Assembly (NCBI GenBank): GCA_002633005.1
Contig: NMRA01000629.1
Span: 109,589 to 173,588 of the forward strand
Direction of reading: 5' to 3'
Length of the DNA stretch: 64,000 nucleotides
Origin: Phoronis australis
Lineage: Eukaryota > Phoronida > Phoronidae
Shown: positions 36,780 to 46,941 of the stretch, piece by piece
How the letters are laid out: every line of letters begins with the position of its first letter
Position numbering within the stretch: the stretch's first letter is position 1
The notes under the pieces: model-generated
Databases searched by the model: none
What the model saw: only the letters and a program-made list of their open reading frames with translations
Told to the model about the DNA's origin: nothing
Position numbers and translations under genes: made by a program

Positions 36780-37350
36780 AGCAGGTACCCAAAAAATGGC
36801 ATGGTTGAGATTTTTAATGGTTTCTGCTGGGCACAATCCAGAGGGTATTTTGTCTGTCGTAGGGCATTTAGTGACCAGTGACATGTATTGAATCTCATGT
36901 AATTGTTTTTTGTGGCATCTCGAATGTATGTGCTAGCTCATTTGTAGGAGTCCATGTTTGGTTTCTGCCGGACCCATTCCAGATTGCAATTTGTCTGTCA
37001 TGGGTCATTTGGTGTTCAGTGCGGTATTATTGTTCGTTTTAAATCAGTTTTGGCCGGTACCTCGAATATCTAGTCTAGCTCAAATTATTGATGGCATATC
37101 GTGGTTGAGATTTTTGGGACTTTCTGCCGGGTACAACCCAAAGTGTATTTTGTCTGTCATAGGGCATTTAGTGACCAGTGACATGTACTGAATCACATGG
37201 AATTGTATTTTTGTGGTACCTCGAATGTATGTGCTAGCTCATTTTCGGGGGTCATTTTTTGGTTTCTTCCGGACCCATTCCAGAGTGCAATTTGGCTGTC
37301 ATGGGTCATTTGGTGTTCAGTGCGGTACTATTGTTCGTTTTAAACAGTAC
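36780..37350 (+). repeat. Right array of about 150-base repeats, four units
   Basis: Two alternating unit types form a super-unit of about 300 bases (gttgagattttt recurs at about 36802 and 37103). Each has ttctgccgg, then ttgtctgtcat-gg-catttggtg or -gtgacc, then tacctcgaat and ctagctca. It is the mirror image of 29755-30140. Confidence 0.75.
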
Positions 37351-37547
37351 ACAACATGGATTTTTGCACATTTTCAATTACCGGTGGCCACAGACTAAAT
37401 ATATGACGTAAAATTTAGCTAAACCCATGTTTATTTTGTGTAATTAGCTCAAAATTTTATTTTTTCTTTCAATTTTGCCAATTTTCACATTTCCCGCCAT
37501 GTGACGTCATGGGTTGAACACAGGAGATCAGTGACTAGCAATAAACA

Positions 37548-37778
37548 ATGGCGGAGACCAGGGAATTTGAAAGTGACTATTATGAGCAAGAATTGAACGA
37601 ATACTATGAAGAAACGTATGAGAATGGTGGCCAGGATGAGGAAATGGGGTTGCACGAAAGCGAGAACAAGTTTAATGTGCTTCCGGCTGCGTACTTTTCT
37701 ACTTTGAGCCTTGTGAACTGGATCCTCCCTCGAGAGAAGCGGCCTCGGGCTCGGCGAGTCAACCCAGTCATCCAACAG
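37548..37778 (+). CDS. Acidic N-terminal ORF running into the assembly gap
   Basis: From an ATG in good context (aacaATGgcg), 77 residues are open up to the N gap. They are rich in Glu, Asp and Tyr (YYEQELNEYYEETYEN) and then basic (LPREKRPRARRV). No domain was recognised. The frame differs in style from surrounding AT-rich sequence, so a real first exon of a transposon or host gene is plausible. The opposite strand is also open, so this is uncertain. Confidence 0.4.
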
Positions 37779-38520
37779 NNNNNNNNNNNNNNNNNNNNNN
37801 NNNNNNNNNNNNNNNNNNNNNNNNNNNNNNNNNNNNNNNNNNNNNNNNNNNNNNNNNNNNNNNNNNNNNNNNNNNNNNNNNNNNNNNNNNNNNNNNNNNN
37901 NNNNNNNNNNNNNNNNNNNNNNNNNNNNNNNNNNNNNNNNNNNNNNNNNNNNNNNNNNNNNNNNNNNNNNNNNNNNNNNNNNNNNNNNNNNNNNNNNNNN
38001 NNNNNNNNNNNNNNNNNNNNNNNNNNNNNNNNNNNNNNNNNNNNNNNNNNNNNNNNNNNNNNNNNNNNNNNNNNNNNNNNNNNNNNNNNNNNNNNNNNNN
38101 NNNNNNNNNNNNNNNNNNNNNNNNNNNNNNNNNNNNNNNNNNNNNNNNNNNNNNNNNNNNNNNNNNNNNNNNNNNNNNNNNNNNNNNNNNNNNNNNNNNN
38201 NNNNNNNNNNNNNNNNNNNNNNNNNNNNNNNNNNNNNNNNNNNNNNNNNNNNNNNNNNNNNNNNNNNNNNNNNNNNNNNNNNNNNNNNNNNNNNNNNNNN
38301 NNNNNNNNNNNNNNNNNNNNNNNNNNNNNNNNNNNNNNNNNNNNNNNNNNNNNNNNNNNNNNNNNNNNNNNNNNNNNNNNNNNNNNNNNNNNNNNNNNNN
38401 NNNNNNNNNNNNNNNNNNNNNNNNNNNNNNNNNNNNNNNNNNNNNNNNNNNNNNNNNNNNNNNNNNNNNNNNNNNNNNNNNNNNNNNNNNNNNNNNNNNN
38501 NNNNNNNNNNNNNNNNNNNN
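37779..38520. other. Assembly gap (742 N)
   Basis: No sequence is present. The gap interrupts both the + strand acidic ORF on its left and the - strand HARBI1-like N-terminus on its right. Any ORF drawn through it is meaningless. Confidence 0.99.
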
Positions 38521-38720
38521 GGGTGTAATGAGAGCCTGAGGCGAGGAAGCGGAGGGTCAGGAGGAGTTTGTAAAGTGGCGGTAACGATGTGTTGCTGTGA
38601 TATTGGTTCAGATTGATTAGATTTAATATGAAGACAATGGTGTTGGGTAGGAAGCGGTACCTACGGAATAGTTCCTCACTACTCAGGCTCTCCAACGGGT
38701 TTTGTATTAGTGTTTGGAAG
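38521..38720 (-). CDS. HARBI1-like transposase, N-terminal part (cut by gap)
   Basis: On the - strand, about 58 residues follow the usual N-terminus of Harbinger transposases: SSEELFRRYRFLPNTI, then LPPLYKLLLTLRFLASGSHY, the helix-turn-helix region before the DDE nuclease. No ATG is in frame nearby (the open frame passes through a TTG at 38695). The true start is therefore in an earlier exon or has been lost; a tag at about 38727 could be an acceptor. The element's inverted repeat lies just upstream. The rest of the nuclease, including the first catalytic D, is hidden by the gap or displaced. Confidence 0.7.
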
Positions 38721-38779
38721 TGGTGTTCGCCCTAGGATAATGCCTATTGTCTGCCAATTTTATTTTGGAGTGCAATTTG

Positions 38780-38930
38780 AAGTACGCTAGCTTAGCAAAC
38801 TTGAAATTTGGAGTCAAAAAATTTTCGAGTCTGACATTAAGGCACGCTTTCGACTTTGGACTCCAGTCGAGTTGAAAACGAGATTTCGAGTCCATGTTCG
38901 AGTTCGAGTCTGACAATGGGCACCGGGTCC
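38780..38930 (-). repeat. Right inverted repeat of Harbinger-type element
   Basis: This mirrors 21746-21905, ending caatgggcaccgggtcc. Immediately after it (38931) begins sequence homologous to 53080 onward, which supports 38930 as an insertion boundary. Confidence 0.75.
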
Positions 38931-38939
38931 AGAAAACGT

Positions 38940-39700
38940 CTGGTGTAACGACACCATTTTTGTCATCAGATGGTAGTCCTCCTTTCTTGGCTGTTTCACC
39001 GCTGTCCACAACAGCCTCCAGAATTGTGCCAACAGACGTGATCACGACTGTATATTGGCATTTTCTTTTGACATAGTTGCCTGCAGCACCTTCAGGAACT
39101 CTGCAGCGTTGCTTTGCCCGTGTGATATTTTTCATTCTCCACATCCACTGCGATGCTCTTTCAGCATGGTAACCCATGTCACCCACCTTTCTCCCTGTGA
39201 TATGTAGCATATGGAGCGCCCGCCAAACAGATTGGCCTACAAAACCTCTGCATCCAAGTTCCAAGGGGAAACATCGCAATCTCCAGCCGTTCTTCCGGCA
39301 CTTCTAGACCAGTTTTTAATACTTCACTCTCTTCCTGTCTTGAGCTTCTTCCATACTCTCTTCCCACGGCACAGTCAACTCCAGTATTACCACTTGCTTG
39401 GTTAGTCTTGACCACACTACTATGTCTGAACAAAAGTTGGTCTGGACTACTTCGGATGGAAAAATCAGTCTCTTATGCAAAATCACCGTTAACTTCTAAT
39501 CTCCTACTGAATCCAAGACACCGCTTCTTCCACTTTGTAGTGTCGCCTACTTGGTGCACCACACCAGTGGTTCTTCGACCTCTTGTCAACCTCCTGTCCT
39601 TCTTCAGAGTCTTCTCTAGGTGTCCTTTTACCACTTCTTATACCTTGATGTGTCTCCCACTGCACCGCCCTCCTGACATTAATTTTAGCTGAACTATTTT
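38940..39700 (-). pseudogene. LINE reverse-transcriptase C-terminal relic
   Basis: In three frames on the - strand the order is ELTVPWEE (about 39361-39384), then GCRGFVGQSVWRAL (about 39215-39255), then ERASQWMWR (about 39140). This order is typical of the region just after the polymerase in many invertebrate LINE or LINE-like ORFs. Shifts between the pieces rule out a product. A diverged copy lies at 53080-53640. Confidence 0.65.
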
Positions 39701-40160
39701 TTTCAATTTGAAATAGGAACGGTATCTGCCTGAGTCTTTCTTGTTATTAAGACTGCCCCAGCAATTCATACAGTTTTGTTGCGATTGTGTCGTGCGAACA
39801 AGGACACTTTTACATAACCTGATCATACTGTTTTTTGTCGAAATAACTGTATGCTTGGCCTACTATTATTTCAGACGACAACATCGGCTTAATGGCCGAG
39901 AACGCATTTCTGGAATACTGTTTCTGTGTGATTTTATTACACATTCCAATTCTCGTTGAGGTCTGTAGGACATATGCAGAGATCAAGACAGTTGATTTTA
40001 GCAGTTCAATTCTCTTAGAATACTCTGCCACTTCGGGAGTGTGTTTTAGTTTCGCCAACAGGCCGATAGACTTAGCCCGCGAGGTTTCCGGTGAAGTCAT
40101 AAAAGTGTGCCCATTGTTACTTATGTACAAGCCGGATATTTTAAAGAGGCATGGAACGCA
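39701..40160. other. Opposed ORFs, no gene
   Basis: Frames are open on both strands (39810-40196 on -, 39892-40185 on +) without recognisable motifs. Neither is called. Confidence 0.4.
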
Positions 40161-40947
40161 AAACAAGAGCAGTGCAGAGTGTTGAAATGCACCCACGAAT
40201 GCATCGCAAATGGTTTGCTTTTAGGGTTGCTTATATGTGTAATAAAAATGGCCACTAGATGGCGCAAAAATTGTACAATCAATCCAAAAACGGGAAAATT
40301 TCATTGCTTCTTTAATAGAAAGCTATACTTTAAATTTCAGATAAATCCGTCACCGAACTTCAGAGGAACAAAGGAGGGCAGGATAAATTGAAATTTCCAC
40401 TAGGGGGCACTCTGTTCATTGGATCCACTGAAAGTTTTCATTGTCTGTTGTTAGCTTCATATAAATACACTTACTAATTAAATTTAATAAAGATCTTGCG
40501 GTGGGATTAGGAGATACAGCTATGGGCGCAAAAAAAAACCAAAACTACCACTAGGAGGCGCAACACTATTCAAAGATATCTTCACCCATCCCCTTCACAG
40601 TGAGAACATATACGCCAATTTGCAAAGCCATCCTAAGAACGATTTGGTTAATAGAGGTGTACACACCAAAAAAAAAAACACTGGAAAACAGCAAAAATTG
40701 CCACTAGGTGGCGCAAAATACCTTGATTTCATTCAAAAACTGGAGTATAGCGTCATCTCACCAATAGATGTCCGTATTCAAAATTTTATGAAAATCCGTT
40801 GAGGACCATTGAAGATACGGAGGTAAACGTCAAACTAAAATTGCCACCAGGGGTCACACCAGTACTCAGATCAATCCGAAAATCGTCATGGTCCGTTGTC
40901 ATCATCATGTAAACACAATTGTTAAATTTAGTAAAGTTCCTGCAAAC

Positions 40948-41229
40948 ACATAACGCTAAATTGTCGTGAGAGACCGTCCGGAGTTGGTATATGGTGCAAC
41001 TCCGCACGGTCTGGGGTCAACAGAAAAATACAGTTCAACTGTGAGTCTACGTCAAAGTGATAAACGCGAGTAGTTCTACTTGCTTCGTCAGCTGTAATTA
41101 CGCTTATATCTTTTATGACACACAACGTGTGACTGGGCGAAGCATTTTCAAAATAATGTGGATAAATCAGTGGAGTGTGAGACCCCTGAGGTCCCTGTCA
41201 AGTCCTCACGACAATTCTACGTTATGAGT
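40948..41229. mobile_element. Small inverted-repeat element (MITE) nested in pearl-type copy 2
   Basis: cataacgctaaattgtcgtg on the left pairs with the reverse complement of cacgacaattctacgttatg on the right. It splits the core between gcaaac and gtttaggagatac, which is continuous in the other cores. Length is about 280 bases; no ORF. Confidence 0.7.
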
Positions 41230-43439
41230 TTAGGAGATACAGCCATGGGCGCAAAAAACGAAACTGCCACTAGGTGGCGCCACAGTATTCGAAGCCAGAA
41301 TATTGTCACTCGTCCACTTCATAGTAAAACCATACATGCCAATTTTCACAACTATCTTGAAAGCGGTTTGGTTGACAGAGGGGTGGACACCAAAACACAG
41401 ACTCAAAAACTGTAAATATGGCCACTAGGTGCCGCAAACTAGGTCGAATTCCTCTGAAAACGGAAAGATGGCGTCACTTCACTAACAGAAGCTTGTTTAC
41501 CAAATTCAATGAAAATACCTTGAGGACCTTTGGAGATACAGAGGTAAACATAAACAAATAAAACTATCGCTAGGTGGCACACCAGTGGTCAGATCTGCGT
41601 GAAAGTCGTCGTCGTTTGTTGTCATCATCATATAAATGCACTTTCTTGATTTAGTAAAGATTCAGCAAATGGTTTAGCAGATATAACCATAGGCTCAAAC
41701 AAACAAAACTGCCACTAGGAGGCGCCACAGTTGTCGAAGTCGTCGGAAAATATTCGTCAACCGTCCTCTTAATAGTAAGAGCATACATGCCAATGGGGCT
41801 ATTCGGAAAATCTACAATAACTAGAGGGCGTGCGTGTACTAGCGGTGATAGATTAACAGCCTCGATTTCGCGAGTCCTTTAAATACATGGTGAAATGGCT
41901 TGCAGCCGTGCCAACTGAATCTGAGATTGCGTAAAAAGGGTGCTTCTATGAGAGGAAGTAAGCACGACCTCATACAAAGGTAAGGTTTGTGATTATTTTT
42001 ACGATTATTCCATGATTATTCTACCGATGCCTGTTAACTGAGGCACTCGCCGATGTCGACTTCGCGGCAGTCAGTCGCCAGCCAGAGTCTGGTTAATCTT
42101 TATATGTTGTGATATGTGATACGATACTTGACGTAGCAATCGGGATCTTTTCGTACATCAAAGCATTATTATTGTTTGGAATGATTTCTAAAAGTTTATC
42201 AGTGACAGTTACATCAATCAATGCTGAATGTTTATGCTGTCAACTCGATACAGGTTAATGAGTTAAGATTACAATCCAATCCCAATGGCAAAGGGTACGT
42301 GAGTGATAAATATCCATTGCATTAGACTATTTGTTTACTCCCTATCATATGTCTTCTGGAAATCTATTACACGTTGAAATGGAAATCTATCACGTCAGTT
42401 TTCACGTAACCTTTGGTTTTTAGGTTTGAAGGCTTGTACCGTGCAGAGGAGATATGCATCGCTTCTGCACCGTCCCTGAATGGACAAAAATTGGTTTTTA
42501 GCATTTGACTGCAGCTAACCAACAAGATCTTCCCATCCAGTGCAGATCTGTTGTCAAAGCCTACTTTCAATATTGGAGACAACGAACAAAGCCTTTGAAA
42601 AGGAACAGCTATTTTTAAAGTCATTTTGTTAAATTACTTATTCAGGTCCCGAGGGGGGATTGGCATGGGGGGTTGTAATATTTGGTACAACTGAATGTGT
42701 GGAAATAACAGGTAATACATGTTTGGGGAAAAGAGCATGGTGAGGTAATTCTTAACCTTCACGAAGTCCCTTCAAGTTGATTTCATGAAACTGTTTTGCT
42801 ACTTGTATCAATTGTAAAACCACGAAAATATATTACATTTTCCGAATTCACAGTGACTGAATAGTCTTAACTCATGCCTTGAAATGTTGCAAGTCGTTAT
42901 AAATTCAAATGACTGCCATTTTTGTGAAAATTGCATTTTTGATGGTGCCTTACGATTTGTAATTACTCTTAAACAACAGAAAGATTATCCATCATTTTTA
43001 AATGACCCAAGTCTTCATATCTTCTATTAGAAGAAAAACGGTTCCCTCAACCTTAGGCTAGAAGTATGCTTGACAGACCCATGAACCTGTAATCTGAGTT
43101 TAAAATTGCTGAAAGTATCAAAATTAAAAAGGCTTGAAAATGGGTAACAAAGGTTTGAAGTTGTCTCAAAAAACTTGTATATTTTACAGACAAGTGATGC
43201 CTTTAAAGAATTGTTATGGCTAGGGATAAAAAATAAAGACACAGTTTTATGCAATACTCATTATATACACCCTTGGTTTCTGAAAATAGTAATTATTTAC
43301 TTTTATGTGAAACTGTAGACCAATCACCATATATTTTTGAAAAACAGGGATAACATTTTTGATCCAATCTGGAGTACTTAATTATTCATATTTCAATATT
43401 TGTTCCAGGTTCAGTGACATTTTAAGGCCACTTCAAGCT

Positions 43440-43960
43440 GTATCATAGACAAGCTTTGTTACTCCGTTCTCTTCCCACAGCACTTCCACACACCAGCAGT
43501 GCTGCATGGCACAATGTGCAAGTCAGTGGCCCTGGAGAAATGTGAATCGCAGTACTAAGTTACCATAAGACAATGTGCCAGTGGAGTGTCTGTGTATCCA
43601 GACGAACTATATCTGACTGCTACACAAATAAGCCTTGTTGGTGAGGATGCCCTTTCATAGGCAATGAGTCATGTGTGGACAATAGCTTATTTCCTTTCCT
43701 GGAAGAAACATGAGGGACTGAAGCTAAAGAAGACCTAGTCACACTCTGGTCTAGTTCAGAGTCTGATTTTGGGCTCAAAACGATTCAAGTGATATGCTGC
43801 TGTGTTTACCTTCAAGGGTCTAATTGTGGATGTTATTGAGGCTGAATGAGGTTACATGAAAGAAAGCCACGTGTTGAAACTGGACCTTTTTTACAAGCGC
43901 TTCTATAGGCCATTGAAACTAGAACCCAGTGAAATGAAAGCCAAAAGCTGAGTGACATTA
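43440..43960 (+). pseudogene. Decayed coding sequence inside the 3.5-kb element
   Basis: One + strand frame gives protein-like stretches separated by single stops (for example SVYPDELYLTATQISLVGED, later FTFKGLIVDVIEAE). Composition and even spacing suggest a dead coding region, possibly of the element's own protein. No family was recognised. Confidence 0.3.
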
Positions 43961-44962
43961 AATTTTCCTTTCAGAAGAAAGGCTTTATACTATTGGTAAA
44001 AACTTTTCAATTTGGTACAGATTATGGGGAAATGACATTCAGTGACTGCATCGATTGTCTTATTGTATGTTTTCAATTGTAGCTAGCTGCTATGCACAAG
44101 ATTCGAGAATAAACAATTATCAGTGTATTTAAAAACAAATGGCAAACTGAAAAAGCACAGAAAGAAACATTGCGAGGGAGTCCATAATCAGGCATATCAG
44201 GTGCTGAATTACTGAATTACGTTCAATTCTCTCAGGTTATTGCTGAAGGATTGCTTTTCACTTTGTCCAACGGTGAAATAGATGGTCAGGCGGTTGGTTT
44301 CAGTTGTTTTTTCTTGCCTGTAACAGAATAGAAATATTAGCAAATTGTAAAAGAAAAGGCAAGACAAAACTACTTTTGTAAGGCAGAACATACTTGACAT
44401 TTCATCTTCATGTTTATGTGTAGAAACTAATAACCTTTGTACCCAAGTCTTATTTAATAACTGCATAAAAATATGTGAAACAGGCTAAAAGTGATTTAAC
44501 AATGTGTATTTTTCATGACACTTAAAATGTGCTTCTGATCTCAACAAGTAAAATTCATTCTAGGTGTCAATTTTTTTCCAATGCAATGTTACGACATTTA
44601 CTGAGTTAAGGCTTATTCATGTTAATTCGATAACTGAGCTGGTGGTCCTGGGGATGGGGTCCACGATAAAATAAGGAAACTCACTCATCTAGAGAATTTT
44701 ATTGGAAACAGCATAGTTTTGAAGAGAAACTGCTGTGAAAAAGTCACTCTTGACTTCTGTGCATCACGTACCATACACCTCTTATTTTGGGAGCACTCCC
44801 ACCCAGGACAATATGAATATGTGCTGCTAGCCTACCCGGCATCGGGTGAGTTTCCAAAAAGAAACACTTAGTTCCACTCAATAAAACTGTTATTCAGTGA
44901 GGTAACTGGTGGGGATAACATCACCGAACGATGTTGATAGAAACTGATTGCTAAAAACTTAC

Positions 44963-45203
44963 CAAGTAATGTTGTGTATTCTCCGAATGGAACTGGATAG
45001 TCATAGGATAGACATAGAGCACACACGGGGCTTCAGCATCCACACACTTTTTGTCAGTTAGTTGACCCTGTTGACCACAATTGTCCACGAATATAGTAAC
45101 CTTAGGTCTTTTGGGAATTTGTGGCCACCTGTCGAAGACTTGCACCAGGGAAATTAGCAGTAATAAGGCTTAGCGCGACGACGTATTTTGATAAAAATTC
45201 CAT
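44963..45203 (-). pseudogene. Possible secreted-protein first exon inside the 3.5-kb element
   Basis: On the - strand an ATG at 45203 begins a short, signal-peptide-like segment (MEFLSKYVVALSLITA). A frame one base off continues as KVTIFVDNCGQQGQ and AEAPCVLYVYPM, and ends at a consensus donor (ttg|gtaagt). A T-rich tract with ttctgttacag at about 44317 is a possible acceptor; in phase 0 it would add five residues and a stop. The shift between signal and body means it is broken, or the signal is coincidental. It could be a captured host exon. Confidence 0.3.
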
Positions 45204-45741
45204 CTTTTACCAGTTGTTTACATGCAGACAGCCACGCATGCGCAATTTAATCACCACTAGTACAGCAGCGACACCGCGAGGAGAATTCTCCGAATAGCCC
45301 CATTTTCATAATTATGCTTAAGGCGGTTTGGTTGATAGAGGGGTGGACGTTAAAAACATACTCGAAAACAGTAGAAATGGCCACTCGGTGGCGCAAACTA
45401 CGTCAAACCCATCCAGAAAGGGGAGGATACCGTCGTCTCACTAATAGATGCCTATATACCAAATGTTGTGAAAATATGTAAAGGACCTTTGAAGATACAG
45501 ATGTAAACGTAAAAAAAGAAAATTGCAACTAGGGGGCATATTGGTAATCGGATCCGTCCGAAAGTTCGCTCATGCCGTCCCATCCATGAAAGGAACATAC
45601 ACATGTACGCTCAAAATATCATGAACATGTGTCAATCGGTATTGGAGATATAGCAGCGGACGCCGGACGCCGGACAGACGGACGGACGGATAGAAATGCC
45701 GGCATAATGCGTCCACATATAAATATGTGGGCGCATGAAAA

Positions 45742-46439
45742 CAATAAACTGCACGATTCAAAGTGGTTCTCTGCCACTGAAACAGAATGCCCTTGTAATT
45801 CACCAGACATTTTTATGGTTTGTTCGTAAAGATTTTGAATTTGGTTTTAAACTTCAAAAACACGATCTGTCAACTGCTAATTAGTTCTCCTTCAAGGCAA
45901 AGCGCGTCTCCTTATTGGGTATGGCAATACGTAGGGAAGCACATTTCCTATATGGAAAACGTGACATTTGACTTTTGGTGTAAACAAAACAATGGCTACT
46001 TCAGCAAAAGCCAGTCAGATTAAGAGATAATTGATGTAAGCCCTAACATGTTAAAATTAGTTATAAACGTATCGTTGCATTGCAAATTATTCTAAAACTC
46101 AGTTAAGTTTATAGAAAATTGTTTCCTTCACTGGCTTGACTCATAAAGTGTTCTGTAGACCGGAGTGCTATCACAAATGATATATACTGCCCTTAATATC
46201 CATCTTGTCAGTCAGCTGTTTGACGAACGGTTGCGAGAGCACGCACACTTTTATCATAAGTGGGAGGGGAATTAGAAACACGGTGGTGATTACAGGGTTT
46301 TTCCTTCGTGCATATTTCAAAAATCGTTAATTTTGTGATTCTTTTCAAAATTATCAGTCAGCGAAATTAAATAGTTGGCAGGTTCATGATACTTTCGTTA
46401 TGAGTTCTTTGGAAGTCATTTTGGACGAGTTTTAAATTC
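45742..46439. repeat. Non-coding block shared with 53640-53945
   Basis: Bases 46190-46470 align with 53680-53945 (ttgtcagtc, catatttcaaaa and gtgcctctttaa segments). No gene is present. The block precedes the 5' flank of gene 3. Confidence 0.5.
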
Positions 46440-46941
46440 GTGTTCTATGCCTCTTTAAGGCAAATGCCACTTCGCAAGGAGACACTTACGTAGAGACAGC
46501 AATGCAATAAGCTGTGAAATTGCTGTATACTGATAATGAGTGACACTTAAATAAATAGATCCGAATGTTGGTCTTCATCGATAAAAGTACATTCGTTAAA
46601 ATGTCAAGAGAAATACTAAATAATAAGGAAACATGTACTGAAGCAGACCAATTACCAACAAGCTGTATTGATTTGCGTTTCCAAACAATGTTTGATACAA
46701 TACTCATTAAGGTTTAGGGGGGTTATTATAAAAGGTTGGCTTAAGTTTTATGATTTAAATACCTTTGTCACAGTTTCTCAACTAATACTTGAATACTAAT
46801 CGCCAATGCTGCATGTACATGTATGTACACATTGGCCATTTTAATCACGGGGCAGATTTTGGAAATCCTTCCTTGTTTCATTTGTCTCAGTTTAACTATC
46901 GAGAGGACACAATTTCGCCATTATACTAACATCACATCAGC
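46440..46941. promoter_or_regulatory. 5' flank of gene 3
   Basis: Homologous to the region upstream of gene 2 (8780-9300). The gaggac segment just before the start is kept, but the clear TATA element of gene 2 is not seen; only ttatact at about 46920 is similar. Promoter function is inferred from position and conservation. Confidence 0.35.

Larger units (their letters stand above)
21746..38930. mobile_element. Large Harbinger-type DNA transposon with nested insertions
   Basis: Inverted repeats at 21746 and 38930 bound a 17.2-kb region. A Myb/SANT-like gene points inward from the left end (22806-24815). HARBI1-like transposase pieces point inward from the right end (38521-38720, with the 3' exon at 29313-29686). 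These are the two proteins an autonomous Harbinger needs. The size is far above the usual few kilobases because of nested material: a pearl-type element, a FEN-like pseudogene flanked by inverted arrays, and an N gap. No clear 3-base target duplication was found, and the left and right flanks belong to different parts of the local duplication. The ends could therefore come from separate copies. Confidence 0.6.
41794..45301. mobile_element. 3.5-kb inverted-repeat element nested in pearl-type copy 2
   Basis: The left end ggggctattcggaaaatc and the right end gaattctccgaatagcccc are inverted repeats. A second paired segment lies slightly inside: tgtactagcggtgat on the left, and atcaccactagtaca on the right as written. 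The host core sequence gccaat|ttttca is restored if the element and a 2-base AT duplication are removed. The superfamily is not recognised. The interior has no intact transposase, only decayed frames and a possible spliced exon at its right end. Confidence 0.7.
40251..45539 (+). promoter_or_regulatory. Array of eleven CTCF-like core motifs in pearl-type copy 2
   Basis: 15-mers start at 40251, 40396, 40547, 40700, 40843, 41266, 41421, 41566, 41711, 45380 and 45525, all on the + strand. Perfect fits to CCASYAGRKGGCRS are at 40252, 40397, 40701 and 41267; most others have one or two mismatches. Spacing within uninterrupted stretches is 143-155 bases. The match is sequence-based; occupancy is unknown. 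Confidence 0.55.
40161..45741 (+). mobile_element. Pearl-type element, copy 2, with two nested insertions
   Basis: It has the same start (aaacaagagcagtg), cores, microsatellite (about 45658-45691) and terminal hairpin (45707-45736) as copy 1. It contains eleven recognisable cores in a three-type cycle, at spacings of 145-155 bases outside the insertions. It is interrupted by a MITE (40948-41229) and a 3.5-kb inverted-repeat element (41794-45301). Without these it would be about 1.8 kb. No protein is encoded by the pearl-type part. Confidence 0.75.

Noticed and set aside
37548-38695. Apparent 326- and 363-codon ORFs on opposite strands
   Set aside because: Most of each is the N run, which has no stops by definition. 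Only the real bases at each side were considered.
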